Assembly: GCA_007570945.1 (NCBI GenBank)
Contig: RKSH01000229.1
Coordinates: forward strand, 1 to 5,422
DNA length: 5,422 bases
Direction: 5' to 3'
DNA from: Gammaproteobacteria bacterium
Lineage (GTDB): Bacteria; Pseudomonadota; Gammaproteobacteria; Arenicellales; Spongiicolonaceae
In this document: positions 1-5,422 of the stretch, piece after piece
Layout of the letters: the number at the start of each line of letters is the position of its first letter
How positions within the stretch are numbered: position 1 is the stretch's first letter
The notes under the pieces: generated by a model
The model's database searches: none
Told to the model about the DNA's origin: nothing
Seen by the model: only the letters and a program-made list of their open reading frames with translations
Position numbers and translations under genes: made by a program

Positions 1-517
1 CGCCGCTGCTGTCCTTGATTCCGGCAATGACCTCGCCGAAATTTTCCGCAAGAAAACGAATCAACGGCATGGTAATCGGCACCGCCGACAAGCGCGGGAA
101 GTGGTAGAGAAAAATTCGCGCGCCGCTGTCAAGCGCGTCAATTAATTTTTCGTAACCGGCGAAAATCCCGCGGTCGGAAACTTTTTTGTAATAAAACGGC
201 GGCAGCACCAAAAGTTTGCGGCAGCCCAGGGTGAGGGCGTGGCGCGACAGGGCGATGGTGTCGCTCAGGGCGCAGCAACCGGTGCCCACCATGATTTTTT
301 CGGACGGGGCGCCGGCCGCCAGCACCGCCTCCAAAACTTTGCTGCGCTCGTCCACGGAAAAACTGCTGGCCTCGCCGGTGGTGCCGAACAACACCACCCC
401 GTGGCAGCCCGCATCCAGTAGGCGCTTAACGTGCGCGGCGCAGGCGGCGTGGTCCGGCGCCAAGTCCGCATGAAGAGGCGTCAGCGCGGGCGCCCAGATG
501 CCGTTCACTACATTCAT
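1..517 (-). CDS. Dihydrodipicolinate synthase/N-acetylneuraminate lyase family aldolase (partial, 3' end off the window)
   Basis: The first 172 codons of a class I (Schiff-base) aldolase of the DapA/NanA superfamily are visible; the usual length is about 290-310 residues, so the C-terminal 40% or so is missing. The protein starts NVVNGIWAPALTPL. It then shows GTTGEASSFSVDER (residues 45-58), the pyruvate-binding loop, then VGTGCCALSDT (77-87), LLVLPPFYYK (102-111), LYHFPRLSAVPI (137-148) with the catalytic Tyr138, and IAGIKDSSG (164-172), in which Lys168 is the Schiff-base lysine. So pyruvate or a 2-oxo acid is a likely substrate. The segment after the catalytic Tyr reads HFPRLSAV, not the NVPSRTG of E. 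coli DapA; the Arg that binds the carboxylate in true DapA is not at its position (Leu143 is there), and the pattern is nearer NanA-like LSG. I therefore do not call it dapA. A sugar-acid lyase or 4-hydroxy-2-oxoglutarate-type aldolase is possible. It begins 19 bases after fhs. Confidence 0.92.
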   Translation of the reverse strand, partial: MNVVNGIWAPALTPLHADLAPDHAACAAHVKRLLDAGCHGVVLFGTTGEASSFSVDERSKVLEAVLAAGAPSEKIMVGTGCCALSDTIALSRHALTLGCRKLLVLPPFYYKKVSDRGIFAGYEKLIDALDSGARIFLYHFPRLSAVPITMPLIRFLAENFGEVIAGIKDSSG

Positions 518-522
518 CTTTT

Positions 523-528
523 CTCACC
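523..528 (-). promoter_or_regulatory. Ribosome binding site of the aldolase-family gene
   Basis: The minus strand reads GGTGAG five bases before the ATG at 515-517. A second ATG at 511-513 lies in another frame and is followed directly by TAG, so it is not a start. This site supports the 517 start. Confidence 0.6.
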
Positions 529-536
529 AGGATTTC

Positions 537-2210
537 TTAAAACAAACCGTCAATCTTGCCGCGACGGTTGATGCGGATGCTGTTCGCCGCCGGCCTCCGC
601 GGCAGACCCGGCATGGTCATAATCTCGCCGCAGATGGCGACCACAAAACCGGCGCCGGCCGACAGCCGCAACTCGCGCACCGGCACGACAAAATCGTCGG
701 GAGCGCCGAGCAGGTTGGGGTCGGTGGAAAAACTGTACTGCGTCTTGGCCATGCACACCGGCAGCGCGCCGAAGCCATCGTCCTGAAACTGCTGAAACTG
801 CGCGCGCACTTTTTTGTCGGCGATGATTTCCCCGGCGCCGTAAATTTTGCGCGCGATGGTCTGGGTTTTGTCCCACAGCGAATCCTCGTCCTTATACAGG
901 GTGCGAAACTGCGCACTGCCGGAGTCGGCGAGTTCGGCGACTTTGCGCGCGAGTTCCTCGGCGCCGGCACCGCCGTCGGCCCAGTGGGTGCACGCAAAAG
1001 CCTCCACGCCGAACTGTGCACAGTATTCCCGCACCAGTTTCACCTCGGCCGCGCTGTCGCCGGCGAAGCGGTTTACCGCCACCACCACCGGCACGCCATA
1101 GTAGCCGAGGTTGCGAATGTGGCGGCCGAGGTTGGCCAGTCCTTTCTCCAGCGCCGGCAGGTTTTCATGGCCGAGGTCGGCGCGCGCCACCGAACCGTGC
1201 ATTTTAAGCGCGCGGCAGGTGGCGACAATCACCGCCGCCGCCGGCTGCAGGCCGGCGCTGCGGCATTTGATGTCAAAAAATTTCTCGGCGCCCAGATCGG
1301 CGCCGAAGCCGGCTTCGGTGACCACATAGTCGGCCAGGCCGAGGGCGGCGCGGGTGGCCACCACCGAGTTGCAGCCGTGGGCAATGTTGGCGAACGGGCC
1401 ACCGTGGATGAACGCCGGGTTGTTCTCCAGGGTCTGCACCAGGTTCGGCATGATGGCGTCCTTGAGCAGCACGGTCATGGCGCCGGCGGCCTCCAGTTGC
1501 CCGGCGGTCACCGCCTTGCGCTCGCGGGTGTAGCCGACAATCACGTTGCCGAGCCGCTCCTGCAAATCGCCGAGTCCGCCGGCCAGGCAGAAAATCGCCA
1601 TCACCTCGGAGGCGACGGTGATGTCGTAACCGGTTTGCCTCGGGAAGCCGTTGGCCACACCGCCCAGGGCGATGGAGATGTCGCGCAGCGGACGGTCGTT
1701 CATGTCCACCACGCGCCGCCAGGTGACGCGCCGTGAATCCAGGCCGGCGCTGTTGCCCCAGTAGATGTGGTTGTCGATTAGCGCGGCCAGCAGGTTGTGC
1801 GCCGCGCCGATGGCGTGGAAGTCGCCGGTGAAATGCAGGTTGATGTCCTCCATGGGCACCACCTGGGCATAACCGCCGCCGGCGGCGCCGCCTTTCATGC
1901 CGAAGCACGGGCCCAGACTCGGCTCGCGCAGGCAAATCACCGTGTTCCTGCCGATGCGGTTGAGCGCATCGCCGAGCCCGACGGTGGTGGTGGTCTTGCC
2001 CTCGCCGGCCGGCGTCGGCGACATGGCGGTCACGAGTACCAATTTGCCGGTTGCACCTTTGGTACTGACGGCGCCGAGGTCCACCTTGGCTTTGTCGCGT
2101 CCGTAGGCGACGAGCGCGCCTTCGGGAATGCCGAGTCGGGCGCCGACCTCGGTGATGGGTTTCATGGTCGCCGCGCGGGCGATCTCAATGTCGCTTTTGA
2201 CTTCGGGCAT
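537..2210 (-). CDS. fhs: Formate-tetrahydrofolate ligase (10-formyltetrahydrofolate synthetase)
   Basis: This cytoplasmic enzyme joins formate to tetrahydrofolate with ATP to make 10-formyl-THF, feeding purines, formyl-methionine and, after reduction, the methylene-THF used by serine hydroxymethyltransferase; it can also run backwards to release formate and ATP. The protein is a complete 557 residues, the normal bacterial length. It opens with SDIEIARAATMKPI (residues 6-19). The phosphate-binding loop TPAGEGKTTTT is at 66-76. The family signature GMKGGAAGGGY is at 104-114, followed by NLHFTGDFHAI (124-134). A second signature-like piece, VATCRALKMHG, is at 329-339, with Cys where Ile or Val is usual. 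GEIMTMPGLPRRPAA (528-542) and the terminal GKIDGLF match the family end. The ATG immediately follows the DUF1015 stop codon and has a good GGAG site, so the two are probably translated together. The aldolase gene starts 19 bases downstream. Confidence 0.98.
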   Translation of the reverse strand: MPEVKSDIEIARAATMKPITEVGARLGIPEGALVAYGRDKAKVDLGAVSTKGATGKLVLVTAMSPTPAGEGKTTTTVGLGDALNRIGRNTVICLREPSLGPCFGMKGGAAGGGYAQVVPMEDINLHFTGDFHAIGAAHNLLAALIDNHIYWGNSAGLDSRRVTWRRVVDMNDRPLRDISIALGGVANGFPRQTGYDITVASEVMAIFCLAGGLGDLQERLGNVIVGYTRERKAVTAGQLEAAGAMTVLLKDAIMPNLVQTLENNPAFIHGGPFANIAHGCNSVVATRAALGLADYVVTEAGFGADLGAEKFFDIKCRSAGLQPAAAVIVATCRALKMHGSVARADLGHENLPALEKGLANLGRHIRNLGYYGVPVVVAVNRFAGDSAAEVKLVREYCAQFGVEAFACTHWADGGAGAEELARKVAELADSGSAQFRTLYKDEDSLWDKTQTIARKIYGAGEIIADKKVRAQFQQFQDDGFGALPVCMAKTQYSFSTDPNLLGAPDDFVVPVRELRLSAGAGFVVAICGEIMTMPGLPRRPAANSIRINRRGKIDGLF

Positions 2211-3482
2211 TTATTCACTCCAGTCGTCGGGGTTGGTGGAAGCGGCCGGCCGGTTGCACCGGGTGAGAAAAATTCCCGAGCGCATTTTCGGGTCAAACCA
2301 GGTGGACTTCGGCGGCATCATTTTACCGGCGTCGGCCACCGCCATGATTTGCGGCAGCGAAACCGGGTGGCAGGCGATGCCGAGGCGCCAGTCGCGGCGG
2401 CAGCGCTCGGCGAGGCCGGCGGCGCCGCTGACGCCGGCCACGTAACCGAGGCGCGGGTCGGCGCGCGGGCTGGTGATGCCGAGCACCGGCGCCAGTAGTT
2501 TTTGCTCCAGCACGCGCACATCCAACTGCTCCACCGGATCCGGCGGCGGCGGCGCTTTGAGGCTGAGCGCGTGCCAGCGGCCGTCCACAAAAAGCGCGAA
2601 GCGGCCGCGCTTTTTGGGCAGGGGGTCGGCCGGGTCGGCGGCGCTGAGGGTGAAGTTCTCGCCGACTTTGGTCAAAAATTTCTCGGCGCTGAGACCGTGC
2701 AAGTCGCGCACGCAACGGTGGTAGGAAAGGACGCGCAACTGGTTTTGCGGAAAGAACGCGACCAGCAGCCAGTTGTGACTGGCGCCGCCCCCACCCTCAC
2801 CCTCGTCGGCGGCGCGGCGTTGTTCGGCGTAGCGCAAGCCGGCGGCGCAGCGGTGGTGGCCGTCGGTCAGGTAGGCGGTGCGCACCGCGCCGAGCAAACC
2901 TTGCAAGTGGTGAACATCACCGCCGTCAACTTTCCAGATGCTCTGGCGGACGCCGTCACCGATGTCAAAATCCAGCATCGGCTTGCCTTCGCTGAGCCGG
3001 CCAACGCAACGGTCGATGGCGTCATTGCCGGCGTAGGCCAGGCACACCGGGCTGGACACCGCGCCCACGGCTTCCAGGTAGCGCGCCAACTGCCGTTCTT
3101 TTTCGCGGGTGGTGTCTTCGTGCAACTTAATCGCGCCGGCGGCGTATTCGCCAATGGCCACCTGCGCCACCACGCCGGTTTGCGCGTGGTCGCCGGCGCG
3201 CAGGCGGTAGATAAAAAAACACCGCCCGCCGATGGCGTGGAATGCTTTTTTCCCCAGCAGTCTAACCAGTTGCGCGCGGTTGCCGGCCAGCAGTTGCGCA
3301 AGCGGCGGCGCCCGGCCGGCCGGAAACTCCTCCGGCGAGCGCATCGCGTTCACATAATTCAGCGGATGACTTTCGGCAAAGCGCGCGCGCTCCTCGGGCA
3401 ACATCGCGTCATAGGCCGGCGTCACCACCTCCGCCGCCAGCGCGGGGGACACAATGCAACCGTCAAAGGGCCGGACTTTCAT
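2211..3482 (-). CDS. DUF1015 family protein (COG4198 type), function unknown, in serine operon
   Basis: This 423-residue protein is recognisable as the DUF1015 family, which has no established reaction that I know of. The N-terminus KVRPFDGCIV followed by VTPAYDAM (residues 19-27) fits the family opening. Further conserved pieces are IKLHEDTTREKERQ (118-131), LTDGHHRCAAGLRYAE (205-220), SYHRCVRDLHGL (253-264) and the C-terminal MPPKSTWFDPKMRSGIFL (388-405). I see no signal peptide or membrane segment, so it should be cytoplasmic. DGHHR resembles the GxRR/DGHxR-type motif of ParB-like folds; automated annotations sometimes call this family ParB/SpoOJ-like, but a chromosome-partitioning role is not supported here. 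The gene follows serC by 20 bases, with no clear Shine-Dalgarno sequence, suggesting translational coupling. Its TAA stop directly abuts the fhs ATG. Its position suggests a job in phosphoserine or serine metabolism; that is inference. A Gly/Glu-rich low-complexity stretch lies at residues 226-235. Confidence 0.9.
   Translation of the reverse strand: MKVRPFDGCIVSPALAAEVVTPAYDAMLPEERARFAESHPLNYVNAMRSPEEFPAGRAPPLAQLLAGNRAQLVRLLGKKAFHAIGGRCFFIYRLRAGDHAQTGVVAQVAIGEYAAGAIKLHEDTTREKERQLARYLEAVGAVSSPVCLAYAGNDAIDRCVGRLSEGKPMLDFDIGDGVRQSIWKVDGGDVHHLQGLLGAVRTAYLTDGHHRCAAGLRYAEQRRAADEGEGGGGASHNWLLVAFFPQNQLRVLSYHRCVRDLHGLSAEKFLTKVGENFTLSAADPADPLPKKRGRFALFVDGRWHALSLKAPPPPDPVEQLDVRVLEQKLLAPVLGITSPRADPRLGYVAGVSGAAGLAERCRRDWRLGIACHPVSLPQIMAVADAGKMMPPKSTWFDPKMRSGIFLTRCNRPAASTNPDDWSE
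2218..2221 (-). promoter_or_regulatory. Ribosome binding site of fhs, inside the end of the DUF1015 gene
   Basis: The minus strand reads GGAG seven bases before the fhs ATG at 2208-2210. It lies within the last codons of the DUF1015 gene, whose TAA stop (2211-2213) touches the ATG. The arrangement decides the fhs start and points to termination-reinitiation coupling. Confidence 0.8.
2778..2807 (-). repeat. Gly/Glu-rich low-complexity stretch inside the DUF1015 gene
   Basis: These bases encode DEGEGGGGAS, residues 226-235, just after the helix that follows the DGHHR motif. The coding strand is a simple G-rich run with three tracts of three or more G. It is probably a surface loop in which slippage or expansion is tolerated. 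Confidence 0.5.
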
Positions 3483-3502
3483 TGGCGGACGGCCGGCGCT
3501 GT

Positions 3503-4591
3503 TCAGCCGCCGTTGCGGCCTTGAAAATCATCCATGAACTGTGCGAGCGCGTCCACGCCGGCTTCCGGCATGGCGTTGTAAATGCTGGCGCGGCAGCCGC
3601 CGACGCTGCGGTGGCCCTTGAGGTTGACCAGGCCGGCGGCTTCGGCCTCGGCGAGAAAAAGTTTTTCCCGCCCCTGGTCGGGCAGGCGGAAAATCACGTT
3701 CATGTGCGAGCGGCAGACGGGGTCCACCGGGTTGCTGTAATAGCCGCCGCTTGCGTCGATGGCCCGGTAAAGTTTTGCCGACTTGCGCGCCGCCATTTTT
3801 TCCATCGCCGGCACGCCGCCGTTGCTTTTAATCCACTGCAGAACCTTGCCCACCATGTAAATGCTGAACACCGGCGGCGTGTTGAACATGGAATCACTTT
3901 TCGCGTGAATATCGTAGCGCAGGTAGCGCGCGATGTTTTGCGGCGCGTTGTCCACCGCCGACTTGCGCGCAAACACCAGCGCGGTGCCCGACGGCCCGAG
4001 GTTTTTCTGCACGCCGCCGTACACCAGGTCAAACTTCTCCCACGCAACCGGCCGCGACATGTAATCCGACGACATGTCGCCCACCAGCGGCACCGCCGCC
4101 TGCGGCCAGCGCGCAAAGCGGACGCCGCCGATGGTTTCATTGGAGGTGAGGTGCAGGTAGCGGGTGCCGTCGCGCAGTTGCAACTCTTCATCCTTCGGCA
4201 TGCGGGTGAAGTTGCACCCGGCGCCGTCCCACACGGTGTAGATGTCACCGTGGTGCGCGCCGTCTTGAATGGCGCCGGCGGCCCACACGCCAGAGTTGAC
4301 ATATGCGCCGCGGCCGCCGCCGGCGAGCAGGTTCATGGGCGCCATGGCGAACTGCAGACTCGCCCCGCCCTGAATGAACAGCACGTGAAAATCCTCCGGC
4401 ACGGCGAACAGTTCACCGGCCAGCGCCGTTGCCCGCCGGTGAACCTCGCCATACAAATCGCCGCGGTGGCTCATCTCCACCAGCGACATGCCGGCGCCGC
4501 GGTAATCGACAAACTCCTCCTGCGCCTCCTGCAAAACCTCCAGCGGCAGGGTGCACGGGCCGGCGCAAAAATTATGAACTCGGTTGGCCAT
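3503..4591 (-). CDS. serC: Phosphoserine aminotransferase
   Basis: This PLP-dependent cytoplasmic aminotransferase converts 3-phosphohydroxypyruvate and glutamate to O-phosphoserine and 2-oxoglutarate; family members often also serve vitamin B6 synthesis. It is a full-length 362 residues, the usual size. Visible family motifs are the N-terminal NFCAGPCTLP (residues 7-16), EMSHRG (39-44), GGASLQF (75-81), an aromatic Trp103 expected to stack on PLP, NET (151-153), GDMSSD (171-176, with the Asp that contacts the pyridine nitrogen) and GGVQKNLGPSG (192-202), in which Lys196 is the PLP Schiff-base lysine. The GGAS form replaces the GGxR arginine of E. coli SerC; from memory the same form is common in Bacillus-type members, so I do not read it as loss of function. 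It lies 36 bases after the serA-like gene and 20 bases before the DUF1015 gene. Confidence 0.97.
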   Translation of the reverse strand: MANRVHNFCAGPCTLPLEVLQEAQEEFVDYRGAGMSLVEMSHRGDLYGEVHRRATALAGELFAVPEDFHVLFIQGGASLQFAMAPMNLLAGGGRGAYVNSGVWAAGAIQDGAHHGDIYTVWDGAGCNFTRMPKDEELQLRDGTRYLHLTSNETIGGVRFARWPQAAVPLVGDMSSDYMSRPVAWEKFDLVYGGVQKNLGPSGTALVFARKSAVDNAPQNIARYLRYDIHAKSDSMFNTPPVFSIYMVGKVLQWIKSNGGVPAMEKMAARKSAKLYRAIDASGGYYSNPVDPVCRSHMNVIFRLPDQGREKLFLAEAEAAGLVNLKGHRSVGGCRASIYNAMPEAGVDALAQFMDDFQGRNGG

Positions 4592-4599
4592 GGGATTAT

Positions 4600-4603
4600 C
4601 CTC
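4600..4603 (-). promoter_or_regulatory. Ribosome binding site of serC
   Basis: The minus strand reads GAGG eight bases before the ATG at 4589-4591. The spacing is normal and supports this start, which gives the expected N-terminus NRVHNFCAGP. Confidence 0.7.
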
Positions 4604-4623
4604 GGGTGGGGTTGGGGTTGGGG
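4604..4623 (+). other. Four-tract G-run with G-quadruplex potential in the serA-serC gap
   Basis: The 36-base gap between the serA stop and the serC start carries, on the plus strand, one run of three G and three runs of four G, separated by loops of one, two and two bases (GGG-T-GGGG-TT-GGGG-TT-GGGG). This fits the usual intramolecular G-quadruplex pattern and is also a short tandem GGGGTT repeat. The genes are on the minus strand, so the G-rich strand is the template and the mRNA would carry the C-rich version, immediately upstream of the serC ribosome binding site. Whether it folds or has a role is unknown. Confidence 0.6.
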
Positions 4624-4627
4624 AATT

Positions 4628-5422
4628 CTACTCCCGCGCTTCCGCGGCCGCTTTCAGCGGCGCGTTGACGCAGTGCAGAACCTTGCCGTCGTCGGCGAAA
4701 GCGGCGATGATTTCCAACACGCCCTCGGCGACCGCGTCCTGCGCCTGGTCGGTGGAGGCACCGATGTGGTGGGTGCCGTAAACATTCGGGTGCCGCGCCA
4801 GCGCCGAGGTGAACTCGCCCTCACCGGCGCCGGGCTCACCGGCGTAAACATCCAGCCCGGCGCGGATGCCTTTCTCGTCCATGGCGCGAATCAGCGCGGC
4901 CTCGTCCACCACATCACCGCGCGAAGTGTTAATCAAAATCGCGCCGGGCTTCATCCGCGCAAGAAGTTTTGCATCCACCAGTTTCCGCGTTTGCGGCGAC
5001 TGCGGCACATGAAACGTGAGAATATCGCCGGCCGCCGCCAGTTGCTCCATGTCTTCCGCATAACTGACGCCAAGGGCGCGCAAAAAATCCTGCGCCTCGG
5101 CCGGGCGCCGGGGCTTGTAAACCGCGCTGATGTTCATGCCGAAAGCGCGCGCGCGCTCGGCGACGGCAAGGCCGATGGCGCCGAGGCCGACAATGCCGAT
5201 GGTTTTGCCGTAAACGCCGGCGGCGGCGGAATACTTTTTCTTGTTCCATTTGCCGGCGCGCAGGTCGCGCACATTGTCCGCGATGCGGCGGTCCACGGCG
5301 AGAATTAAACCCAGCGTCAACTCCGCCACCGCCAGCGCGTTCCTGCCCGGCACATTGCACACATACACGCCGGCCGCGGCGGCGGCGTCCTTGTCAATGG
5401 TGTTGGTGCCGGCGCCGGCGCG
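4628..5422 (-). CDS. serA: D-3-phosphoglycerate dehydrogenase, short form without ACT domain (partial, 5' end off the window)
   Basis: This is a D-isomer-specific 2-hydroxyacid dehydrogenase, most likely the cytoplasmic enzyme that oxidises 3-phosphoglycerate to 3-phosphohydroxypyruvate, the first step of serine synthesis. The reading frame is open through the right edge; the visible 264 residues begin RAGAGTNTID, a conserved stretch of the family, so I estimate about 75 N-terminal residues are missing. An in-frame GTG at 5366-5368 is inside the conserved region and is not the start. The Rossmann motif GLGAIG is at fragment residues 79-84. The catalytic set is present: Arg168 in NTSRG, Glu196 in AGEP and His219 in HIGAST. 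The protein ends about 45 residues after this His, at LHCVNAPLKAAAEARE, so it lacks the C-terminal ACT (serine-sensing) domain of E. coli SerA. The acidic residue expected at the end of the second Rossmann strand is absent (AVYKPRRP). The adjacent serC supports the SerA call; another 2-hydroxyacid reductase is the main alternative. Confidence 0.9.
   Translation of the reverse strand, partial: RAGAGTNTIDKDAAAAAGVYVCNVPGRNALAVAELTLGLILAVDRRIADNVRDLRAGKWNKKKYSAAAGVYGKTIGIVGLGAIGLAVAERARAFGMNISAVYKPRRPAEAQDFLRALGVSYAEDMEQLAAAGDILTFHVPQSPQTRKLVDAKLLARMKPGAILINTSRGDVVDEAALIRAMDEKGIRAGLDVYAGEPGAGEGEFTSALARHPNVYGTHHIGASTDQAQDAVAEGVLEIIAAFADDGKVLHCVNAPLKAAAEARE

Larger units (their letters stand above)
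1..5422 (-). other. Predicted operon: serA - serC - DUF1015 - fhs - aldolase-family gene
   Basis: All five genes share one strand with gaps of 36, 20, 0 and 19 bases, and no hairpin followed by a T-run is visible between them. The stop-start contact between DUF1015 and fhs is the strongest sign of joint translation. The promoter must lie to the right of the window and the terminator to the left. Co-transcription is inferred from spacing only. Confidence 0.85.

Noticed and set aside
265..471. A 68-codon minus-strand frame rich in Arg, Pro and Trp
   Set aside because: It overlaps the aldolase-family gene in another frame; the aldolase frame has the GTTGE loop, catalytic Tyr and Schiff-base Lys.
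1273..1287. A stretch like CAAAAAATTTCTCGGCG shared with the region near 2673-2687, seen as a possible repeat
   Set aside because: Both copies encode a similar AEKF segment in unrelated proteins (fhs and DUF1015), so shared codon choice explains the match; there is no flanking similarity.
498..1736. A 412-codon plus-strand frame opposite fhs
   Set aside because: It is antisense to a complete fhs with P-loop and family signatures, and its protein looks compositional with no known domain.
2211..3482. Chromosome-partitioning ParB protein
   Set aside because: The DGHHR motif resembles ParB-like folds, but there is no helix-turn-helix that I can recognise, no parA neighbour, and the overall sequence fits DUF1015 in a metabolic operon.
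3483..3502. Possible promoter or terminator between serC and DUF1015
   Set aside because: The gap is only 20 bases with no T-run after a hairpin and no -10/-35-like pair; the GCCGGC it holds is common throughout the window.
2502..3524. A 340-codon plus-strand frame opposite the DUF1015 gene
   Set aside because: It is an antisense shadow of a conserved protein, with no family motif.
3482..5308. A 608-codon open frame on the plus strand opposite serA and serC
   Set aside because: It is rich in Arg, His, Ala and Gly, has no recognisable motif, and lies antisense to genes with full catalytic motifs. High GC removes stops from the antisense frame.

Overview
The window is a dense run of five genes, all on the minus strand. 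In transcription order (right to left) they are a 3-phosphoglycerate dehydrogenase (serA-like, 5' end outside the window), phosphoserine aminotransferase (serC), a DUF1015 family protein of unknown biochemical function, formate-tetrahydrofolate ligase (fhs), and the first 172 codons of a dihydrodipicolinate synthase/N-acetylneuraminate lyase family aldolase that runs off the left edge. The gaps between genes are 36, 20, 0 and 19 bases, and I see no terminator-like hairpin with a T-run between them. The set reads as one operon or operon segment.

The organism is a bacterium with high GC (roughly 60-65% by eye). Protein wording, especially the Fhs N-terminus and the aldolase motifs, feels proteobacterial, but this is an impression and not a placement. 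No rRNA, tRNA, mobile element, CRISPR array or phage gene is visible. The long plus-strand reading frames opposite these genes are antisense shadows caused by high GC.

Layout from right to left: 5422-4628 serA-like, partial, with catalytic Arg, Glu and His present and no ACT regulatory domain; 4627-4592 a short gap with a four-tract G-rich run on the plus strand; 4591-3503 serC; 3482-2211 DUF1015; 2210-537 fhs, whose ATG directly abuts the DUF1015 stop codon; 517-1 aldolase-family gene, partial.

How the genes may work together: SerA oxidises 3-phosphoglycerate to 3-phosphohydroxypyruvate and SerC transaminates this to phosphoserine. The usual next enzyme, phosphoserine phosphatase (serB), is not in the window; the DUF1015 gene stands in its place. 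Fhs activates formate on tetrahydrofolate, which links to serine through the C1 pool (serine hydroxymethyltransferase would join them). The role of the aldolase-family member is unclear; its motif around the catalytic tyrosine does not look like classical DapA. The most interesting point is the DUF1015 protein, which carries a DGHHR motif reminiscent of ParB-like/SerK-type proteins, sits in a serine operon without serB, and is tightly coupled to fhs.
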